The notes under the pieces were generated by a model. The model was not told the origin of the DNA. It made no database searches and saw only the letters and a program-made list of their open reading frames with translations. Positions 55,102-64,000 of a stretch of 64,000 nt of DNA are shown piece by piece; positions within the stretch are counted from its first letter, which is position 1, and every line of letters begins with the position of its first letter. This DNA is from Aphis gossypii (taxonomy: Eukaryota; Arthropoda; Insecta; Hemiptera; Aphididae), in the NCBI RefSeq assembly GCF_020184175.1, contig NC_065531.1, forward strand, positions 81,748,604-81,812,603. The letters are read 5' to 3'. The position numbers were made by a program, and so were the translations under genes.

Positions 55102-56383
55102 CTTTTTTTTGGTGTTTTGACAGGAAATGTGTATCGCTAAACATAATGGAAATTCGCCATAGTAAAATGTTTATTACCATAACATCGAATAATACGGTTT
55201 TGTATCAAATACGTGTATACGCCGAGTGCAGACCAACATCACATTCGTTGCCAGCGAATTCCTCTCGCTCCACGTAAGCGCCGAAATATGAAATTCAATT
55301 TATTTATTTGACAAGGACATCGGCACACCACCAGTGATTATTTAGTTGTTCATTGGAAAAACTAATAAGTATTATAATTATATGTGTTTAATCGGGCCAA
55401 AAGAAAATTTGTCCAGCGCACGTGCCCACACCAATAATATAAATGGTTTACGGTCATACCAGCCACATAAATCGTACATTTAATGATAATATTATATTGA
55501 GTATAAATTTATCAAAAATAATTTATTCTATAATAATAGCTTGTTTTTATCAAACGTTAAATATAGTTTGATTCTCAGGCCGATCAGTAATATCATCATT
55601 TAGTAGGTTAAATTAAAATTTTCATAATGATTTTCGATTCGAAGTATCATACAATTATTTCATGACATAATATTAAATATGTTTCGTTCCGGCAACAGTG
55701 AACTGTATTATACGAATATTTCACCACTTAATTGTACTTACATTTTTTAACCATAAATTGAATAATTTTTGAAAAAATAAAACTTCAATACATTATATGA
55801 TAATAAATCTAAATGTATGTTGTGTAACTTTTATTATTATCACTTATCATATTGATGTATTATTAATTCTAATGTTTACTTTTTGAGTTATAAGTAATTA
55901 ACATTTAGTGAGTGGAGTGGTGCGATACGAGGATACCTTGTAAAATATTGGTTTACTACCAAAGCGTTAAATAATTGTTTCTTATTCACTACTCGGCCAA
56001 AATGTTGTTTTTATTTACAAAATATTCAGAAATATTCAAACATATTCTGTTGCAGAATATGAAATTAAAAATGTAAGTTTTTATTCAAAAGAGGAAAAAA
56101 AATTAAAAATATTGTTTTATTTTTACTATAAAATATGTAAAAAATATTTTCAAAAATGTTAATACATTTTTAAAATTGTTTTTAATTCATAATGTGTTAC
56201 TTATATGTATGATTTTATTGAATTAAAATTCTATGAAAAGTTTAAAAGAATTCAAAATATTTTGAAAATGTTATCATGTATACCTATAGAAAACATGAGC
56301 ATACAATTTTGGTTAAAATCACAAGTATCTATAGTAATTCGATCACTAACAAGTTAAACCAAAACGATCAAATTGTCAAAACT

Positions 56384-56596
56384 GATTTTTTTTTTTTTTT
56401 GAAAAAATTCTCATTTTTCCTTAATTTTGTTTAACCTCTAAAAATACCAATTAGATCCAATTTTCAACCAAAAACTACCCTCAAAATTGAAAATAAAAAA
56501 TTTTTATTGCTCCGAAAAGTGACAACAAAAAGTAAAATAAAAAATATACATTGTTGTAAAATTAATACATTTAACGCTCCTCTCATAATCTAAAAT
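56384..56596. repeat. Dispersed repeat, copy 2
   Basis: This is a second copy of the unit at 52377-52622, about 4 kb away in direct orientation. Shared landmarks in order are poly-T, TTAGATCCAATTTTCA, CCGAAAAGTGACAACA, ACATTGTTGTAAAATTAATAC and ACGCTCCTCTCATAATCTAAA. Divergence is considerable, so the copies are old or belong to different subfamilies. Confidence 0.65.
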
Positions 56597-57265
56597 ATAT
56601 ATTCAAATATATATTCATAGATTACATATAAAATAAATAATTCAAAATGTAAGTATTAATTATATAAAGGAATACCTCTAAAAGAGTAAACTTATGTTTT
56701 GACACGATTTCAGAGTAATTTATATTTAGTTTCTTCTCGGAAATAATGACACTGCTTTAAACATTTAAAGTGCGAAAACATAAATTAAAAATATATTAGC
56801 TGTCCATTTTTTTTTTCGAAAGATGGAATAAAACCCTGAGGTGTCAAAGACATTGTATAATTTATAAATTATAATACTCTAAATTTCCAAGTCATATAAT
56901 AATTGAGTAGACACAATTTTTAATGTATATTATGATGTAAATTCCTGAATTTAGAATTATTAATAAATAAACACGAGTAATACGACGTATTCATAATTAG
57001 GATTATAGTGAGCGATATGTAGAACACATTTAATCATAATTAATATTATTTTTATATTTCAATAATTTTTTGCATTTTTTTACTTTTTATTAAATTTAAC
57101 ATTCAATTTTAATAGTTCGACTTAAAACATGCTCAGTACCTATTTATGCAATATGTAAGCAGTACAATTATTAATAAGATTAATTATTCTCAAAATTATG
57201 TTTTAAATTTAAAGGTATACATCACACATGATGCACTGTTAAGTTATATCTATTTAAATGTCTAT

Positions 57266-57325
57266 ATGTGTGTGTGTTTATAAGAGAAAAAAAATAAGTG
57301 TGTGTGTGTGTGTGTATGTATGTGT
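57266..57325. repeat. Two adjacent GT microsatellites
   Basis: A short TG run at about 57266-57277 and a longer one at 57299-57325 (with TATG interruptions) are separated by an A-rich spacer. Confidence 0.93.
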
Positions 57326-59383
57326 CGTCAATCGAAATCTCCAGTATTAATAAGGTTATCGATTACATTCTTGTTGTAGAAAAATGCCAGCAATTTTGCA
57401 AATTGGAAGTTAAAGTTATTTTTTGCAAATAATAATAATCCTCATCTCAAACATGGTATTTTCTGTCCATTCAGTAGTATTGTTTTATTTTTTATTATTG
57501 TGTAAATAACATTCCAATCTTAAATCACCTTTGATCAAATGTCAAGATTAAACAACACTACAACATCGTACACTAAATTTATTTGTATCATGTTTTTATG
57601 TTGAAAATCTAATTAAGCCTATAATCATAATAATTTTTAACCTACTCTCTGGTAATATATTTAAATTTAACAGTTAACTCAACGTGTACTTTATTAAAAA
57701 AAAAAAAAAAAAATTAATAAGAAAAAAAACCTCAAATTCACATCAAAAGAAATTAAACCAAGATAAAATAGAAAATTTTAGTAATATAATGATCATATTT
57801 GTCACTAATTTCTTTTGACATAGAGCTATCAAGTATTTTAATTATATGTAAAGATGAAATTAAAAATTATAGTTTTTATTTTTTAGAATAAAATAAATGC
57901 CAAATATAATGAATTGAAAATAAATTACCAGATAACGAAAAATAAAAATGATGAATTTAAAAATTCTTTGATATTATGCTAAACTTATTCATTGTAAAAA
58001 AATCAGATGTCAAATATACAGATGACGGATGTTGGCCACCGTTCTGAATTCGTTTATCTTGCTGATTATAATGTGTAGAAGTGCATAATTTTTTTTTTCG
58101 AAGAACTCAAATCATTAATTAAGTATTAATTTATTACCATATTCAACAAATTATTATTACTAGAGTTCAATCTTTTCTACAGTGTTCAATAACAGGAATC
58201 AGCAGCCTACGGCTGTTTAGAATACGAATCAATATTATTTTTTTTTTTAATAAAAATTTATATCATTTATTGTATAATATAATAATATAATATAGTTATA
58301 ATTTTATTACAATATGACGAAAAATTAAGGTGATTCAATCGTTTAAACCTGTATCTTTTAAAAAAATATATCTCTTTCTTACGAAAAGGATGCCGAACAC
58401 TAGTCTTTAAATGTCTACAGCCTTAAATATTTTGAGTGCTCATAAAAATTAATGAGTATTAAAAATACTAAAACATTGAATTTGTACATCTGTAATAACT
58501 TTAACAGAGCGTATTTTTAATATACATCTATAAGATTATAGATAGTATATTTTTGATATGTTTTGTATAAAGTTCTCAATACTCTTAATATTTTGTATTG
58601 AAATTCCAGTGTAAAAAGATGAAAAGACTAATACAAGGCTAATAAATAATATGTTTAAACATTTTATTGTAGGATTCAATGGACATTAATGGTATTTGTT
58701 TTGAACATAGCTGTTAAATAAAGCATGAATAATGTAATGAAGAAAAATATTAATATATCATCACCAAAGTTATAAAACAAGAGTAATGTGAATAAAATAT
58801 AAAAATATTCTTAACTTGTCAAAAACGTGTATTGCCGGTTTTTAGATATTATGTATATAAAATAAAACTCTAGTATGAAAATAGATTTTTCTAAAAGTTT
58901 CTTATCAATAATATAATGCTGACAGCGTTTATGATGTATGACTACATTAAAGTAGAGAAAATAATATATCGTATATCTTCTTTAGTTAATATTTGAAAGT
59001 AAATTAATATATATAGTTAAATTTTTTACAACTTAATATAGTGTACAAATATATTACATGTACCAAATATATTAAGATTACGAATGAAACAATAAAATTG
59101 ATTTTTCTTTAATCGGCAGTAATTTGATCTATTTATTTTCTCATGTGAAAATAAATTAATTGTCTAGAATTCTAATTAATATTCTAAAAGAAAATTATTT
59201 TAGAAACCTAATTAAACAATTTTTAAGAGTAAAGATGCGTTTTAATATTTCATATTGATATATTGTGAATTTATGCTTAATATTCGGTTTACAATATATT
59301 TAACTAGATCTAAACGTCTGTATTTTTATTTTTAAGATTTACACACATACATATACTGTTTATTCTCTTTAGCACGATCATAA

Positions 59384-60348
59384 TCTATACTATAAAAGCA
59401 AGTTCCGATTTTTTGTCACATGTACAAATCCACACCATTCCGTATATCGTTACCAAATTTTTTACTGTTATACCTGACGGTTTGCTGGAGATTTTAAAAT
59501 CACTTTTGTTAGGGAACATGTCCAATATTTTGAAATTTTAAAATTTTGATAGAAATATGTTATTCACACTATTTGGTGTGAAAACAAAAGATAATATTAT
59601 ATACGAGTTCCTACAGTAACAGTATGTATATCTTTATTTCATTTATTTCGAAAAGCGAACATAATAAGTTACACAAAATAAGTTTTGTGTCCCTCCTGTA
59701 AAATTTGAATTTCAACGTATATGTATTATGTATTATAATATACTAAAATCATTGTTTAAAGTGTGCAGTTAAGAAATCGCTCACGACCCACCTCAAAATG
59801 TGTATATAGAATCGATGATGAATCCATTATTATTGTCAACATATATAAGATGTGACAACGGCTTGGAGTTTTGAACGCTCCAGCGGGATTTGAAGTGTAG
59901 ATCACTGTGTTCTAACTACGACTGACGTACTTAAACTTGAGACTCTAGTAGTTAAGATTAAAACTCATCCAATAATAATAATAACCAATAAAAAAGTGGT
60001 ATGGTAAGTCTGTATAGCGCGCTGCATGATGTGAAACCCTATAAAATTCCATGCCCAATGTTGTGGTTTAAAAATCATTGTTGTTATTCATTTAACAACG
60101 TTATAATAGTATTATAATATAATATATTTTCCGGGTGAAAGAACATTAATGTGAAAAAAAAATGTTTTTAATATCTATAAGTATATGTATAAGAATTTAT
60201 AAACACCTTAAATTATTATTATTTTGCGTAGGTATAAGGTATGTACACGTTATAGCATTTTATGATCGAAACAACTATAAGACAAAGAAACAGCACCACA
60301 ATTTGCAAACAACTATCCACGGGGGTGGAGCACGCGGGTGATAGCTAA
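59384..60348 (+). mobile_element. Non-autonomous Helitron, complete ends
   Basis: The left end reads TCTATACTATAAAAGC, the classic Helitron 5' terminus beginning with TC, directly after a host A. The right end is GGGTGATAGCTAA followed by a host T, matching the CTRR 3' terminus and the A/T insertion target. A short stem CCAC-GGGG-GTGG (60317-60328) and a GC-rich CACGCGGGTG precede the end, in the place of the usual subterminal hairpin. There are no inverted repeats or target duplication, as expected for rolling-circle elements. At 965 bp without a Rep/helicase frame it can only move with help from an autonomous relative. It sits inside an Elk intron on the strand opposite the gene. Confidence 0.75.
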
Positions 60349-62209
60349 TATATGATTATTGGTCAAATTATAAAAATTCTAAATTTTAGGTATAAAAGAT
60401 TTGTATTATATTAATTATACTTAGATACTATCTATTACTATTACTTGTTTGGATTTTTAATATTATTACAAATTATTAGTGATATTTTTATTTTAAAACC
60501 TATAATAACATAGAATATATAAATAATCAATTCAAAGCAATTAACAACTGTTATTTTAATAATATATGATTTGCTGTTGTAATAATAATTGCAAGTACCT
60601 ACTCGTATAAAAATATTAGTTTGAAAATGAAAACACACCACAGAGCCAAGATTTGGGAATGCGAGAATGTTGTGTGCTGACATTCAACTAAAAGTAATGT
60701 ATCAAAGTTATAAAAGCACAGATTTAAAAAAATACGCAGAAACACGTAAATTACTTTCGTGCAATATTTGTCAAATAACAAGGACTTTGGTCTATCTTGG
60801 ATAAAATATAAAGGTCAACATAATAATTTTTTCAAGTCTAAAAATCACAGATTTGCAAATATTTCTTTTTACCACAATATTAGTTATAGATGTTATTGAA
60901 CTGGAAATAATAAAAAGGTATTATTTTCAAAAGAAATAATTGCTTTTTAGAAGAAATTAAAGCATTAATGATTTAAGAACTATTACTTTTATAATATTTT
61001 GGCATTTAAAAGTTTCAAATTCATACAAAAGATGTTTAAAACAAATAAATGATAAAACATAATTATAATACAAGTACGTATAATGATAATATTTATTATA
61101 AAAATATATAATAATTTTGACATGTAACATAAGTTTTCTTTTCTTTTGATAAAATATATTTTAAACATTTATTTATAAAAAAAAAAAAAAAATTAAGAAT
61201 ATTTTCTAGCAGAAAATAATTTATTTGAAAAATAAACATTGCACTTTGCAGGATACCTCCCAATAATACCAGTAAACTTTATGTATTATTATTATTTTTT
61301 TTTTTTTATTGATCTTTAAATACATCGACTGCAAAGGCCATTAGTAGATATGATTGAGCAGGTCAGTTTTTCTTAAGAAATTGACTATGTTGTTAATATC
61401 TTCTGTGTTGGAGCCTAATGCTTCGTCTATGTTAGATGAGATGTTATGTATTATTATTTTAATAATTAATTTTACAGTATTACATTTTTACATATTACAT
61501 AAAATTAATCTGCTGAATACGAATTTTTCTTCGAATCAGATGTATGTTGGTGAGTCAAAAATAAAAACAAAATATTATTTACTGTCATATTTTCGGTGGC
61601 TCATTTATTCACTAATATTATTATCAAAAAATATTAATTGAAGTCAAAGATTAACGCCGTCTACGCGAAATAAGACTATATTTAAATGAGTATGCTTTAA
61701 ATTAAAAGTGTTTAATGACTTGTGCTTATCATGTCTATAATTGTTATGTTCTGTCTTGTGAATTATTATCCATCGTAAAAATATAATGTAATCAACTTTT
61801 GTTCAATATAAAATAACAGAAAAGATTACTGAAACTTTATTGTGTATGCTTAATTATTTTTATTACAAAATTTCTAATTTAAGTTTTTAAAAATAACTTT
61901 AATTAAACTATCTTAATTTTGGTTACAATAATGGAAGAATAAAAGGTATTTATATCTATTTAAAATACATGCAGTCAGCGATGGTATACTTTAAAATATA
62001 ATTAGCAAAAAGCAAATATTTATTCGATTAAAACAACACATTGTAAAAAACCGTTGTCGAAAACATAGTAATAATATATTAAGTACAAACACTATAAACT
62101 CTTTAAAATTATTTATAATTATTAATTATAATATTATTCAGAGTAATTCACTAAAACGTATCACTTCTTTTTTTTCTCGTGGTATCATTATTTTTCACCT
62201 CGGCAACCT

Positions 62210-62219
62210 CCCCCCCCCC
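62210..62219. repeat. C10 homopolymer
   Basis: Ten consecutive C, rare in DNA this AT-rich; it sits in CACCTCGGCAACCT...ACCCATTT. Confidence 0.9.
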
Positions 62220-63603
62220 ACCCATTTAATTGAATTTATTCAAATCCCAATTTTTAAGTTTTTCATACAGTTAATACTAAATTTGTTCAAATATAAGTCA
62301 TTATTTTTCATTGTATTATTGTAAACTTAATGTTTTTTTTTTTTTTTTTAATAAGAATTTCAAAATATTATTCATTGTTAAGAGTTATGAGCATTATTGG
62401 TGATTTACAATATAATCTATTATAATCTTTAAAAATATCTTGATACATAACTTAATATATAATATACATGTTATGTTATGATATTCAATATTATAGTTTT
62501 AATATAGTTAATAACCTAGCTTCTATGCAAATTGAGTAATTGCTGTTTTTTTTTAAAATTATGAAATTACAATTATTAAACTAATTAAATAAAATACAAT
62601 CATTGGCTCTTGCCATAAATGATATTTTATTAATTTAGTTGTTATATAGGTATAATGTTTATGTTATTAATATATAAATCATATTATTATATTATTATAT
62701 TATATTGATATTGAGCGTATTTTTTGAAGGATGTACTGTATAATGTGTCTGGCTCAAAATATTTCATATAAAATATGTAATTTTATTTCAATAATTATAT
62801 TCTAATGAGTTGAATTTTTTGAATTTCATGATGTATTTACTTTGAAACTATAATTGACTACCTACTTGAAGAAAAATAAAATCATAATAAACATTCAATA
62901 TGTATACGTTTATAATAAAACCATAACTCAGATTGCACCTTGGAAAATGATAAAAGGGATGTGATAGAGGGTAGGTTGGGTTATATTATGTACACATAAT
63001 AGGTAAGATCAGATTTGAGATGGTATGGGCCCTAAGCCACTACAAAAATAAATGTTTTAATATTTAATATAAAAAAATTGGATGGTTTATTTCGCACTTA
63101 ATTTTTATGCATACAGACATTCGTATAATTAGTATATAAATAAATACAAATCACTTCAAAAGTAAAACTTAAAAGTCAACAATTGTTTATACATAAAAAG
63201 ATAAATAAATGAACAATTGAAAATTATTTTATATTTATATCATATGTATATCATGTTTGTTTTCATCCAGTAACCAGATATCAAAGAAGATAATACATTT
63301 TATTTTTGTCTCCGATTTCAGTATTGATTTTTTTTTTAAATTTTAACTAATACATTGAATTATATACTATTTGTTTGAACATCAGTGTTTATATTATAAA
63401 TAATTATATAATATTAAAATATAAAACAACTTAACAACAAAGCACTTCAAGAACATAAAAGTAAAAAATAAATATTATATTATTTTAGTTTCAATTTTCT
63501 AAATAATATGGCTAACTACAGTAACCTACTCGATGATCAGGTACACTTAAACTTCTACTGTATAGTAGAGCAATTACCTAACTTCCCATGTGTATGTATA
63601 ATG

Positions 63604-63628
63604 TATATATATATATATATATATATAT
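63604..63628. repeat. (TA)12 microsatellite
   Basis: About twelve TA units followed closely by a T-run. Confidence 0.95.
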
Positions 63629-64000
63629 CATTTTTTTTTTGTTTTAGAATATTATTAGGTTCAAAGTTCTTCAAGTGACTAAATCTAGCTTACCAAATAT
63701 AACTAAATATATATTAAATACACCCTTAAAATAAATACAACTTTTAAAAATAGTATAATAGATAAACATAATTTAAAGTAATTTTAGTAAGTAAAACAAT
63801 AGACCTTAAATCATTCTCTCATTTTGTAGGCCAATCGTGAAAATACTATGCCAATTGCAGCTTTTCTTTTGTAGTATATAATATTATTATTTATTAACAA
63901 CAACATAAAAACAATAAACAATGTACATATGAACTTTTTATTTTAAAAATTCAATGTTTTCTTCTAATCCAATTACTCCTTTTTTTTTTAAAATATTTTA

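Larger units (their letters stand above)
54772..64000 (-). other. Elk intron upstream of the linker exon (incomplete)
   Basis: This is at least 9.2 kb of non-coding sequence before the next upstream exon, which would be expected to encode part of the PAS domain and is not seen. It contains a Helitron (59384-60348), the second copy of a dispersed repeat (56384-56596), several microsatellites, a run of ten C at 62210-62219 and long poly-T tracts. The open frames at 60441-60781 (minus) and 61354-61641 (plus) are AT-driven and resemble no family I know. Confidence 0.75.

Noticed and set aside
58201..58225. CAGCCTACGGCTG short hairpin
   Set aside because: A five-base stem is too short to call a terminator, RNA gene or Helitron end without other boundaries.
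61354..61641. Plus-strand 95-codon open frame
   Set aside because: It is rich in Ile, Leu and Asn as expected from AT-rich DNA, with no family resemblance.
54772..64000. Search for Elk PAS-domain exons
   Set aside because: No segment on the minus strand resembled the PAS core; the exons must lie outside the window.
1..64000. tRNA, rRNA, CRISPR or bacterial-type operon
   Set aside because: No cloverleaf box sequences, ribosomal motifs or spaced identical repeats were seen; the DNA is eukaryotic intron.

Overview
This window is a very AT-rich (about three quarters A+T by eye), intron-dominated stretch of an animal genome, almost certainly an insect. The composition, the many short microsatellites and one dispersed repeat family (poly-T tract ending in an AAAATCTAAAA-type motif) look like an aphid or close hemipteran; that species call is an impression, not a proof.

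The only confidently recognised gene is on the minus strand: the middle of an ether-a-go-go superfamily voltage-gated potassium channel of the ELK type (Drosophila Elk; vertebrate KCNH3/4/8). Four internal exons are present, in transcript order 54638-54771 (linker before S1), 41666-41894 (S1 to start of S2), 9249-9412 (S2-S3) and 3583-3796 (S4-S5). All have canonical AG/GT borders, their phases agree (2-0, 0-1, 2-0, 0-1), and together they give 741 nt (247 codons) of uninterrupted frame. The introns between them are about 12.7, 32.3 and 5.5 kb. The PAS/eag-domain exons must lie beyond position 64000, and the pore, S6, C-linker and cyclic-nucleotide-binding-homology exons beyond position 1. The window is therefore essentially one partial gene with very long introns.

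The introns hold ordinary genome furniture: a 965-bp non-autonomous Helitron with both diagnostic ends (59384-60348), a degenerate non-LTR retrotransposon reverse-transcriptase fragment (about 30038-30275), a 157-bp insertion with a 10-bp target duplication (25607-25763), a roughly 620-bp element with diverged inverted ends (45473-46095), a 79-bp hairpin element (35981-36059), two copies of a dispersed repeat (52377-52622 and 56384-56596) and many microsatellites.

Several CpG-rich islands stand out from the AT-rich background (about 7.86-7.99, 8.88-9.13, 13.55-14.33, 17.65-18.13, 23.5-23.64, 42.0-42.24 and 43.36-43.49 kb). Some contain short open frames I cannot assign; they may be regulatory elements, alternative exons or chance. 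I found no tRNA, rRNA, CRISPR or operon-like structure, and no evidence for an unprecedented biological system here.
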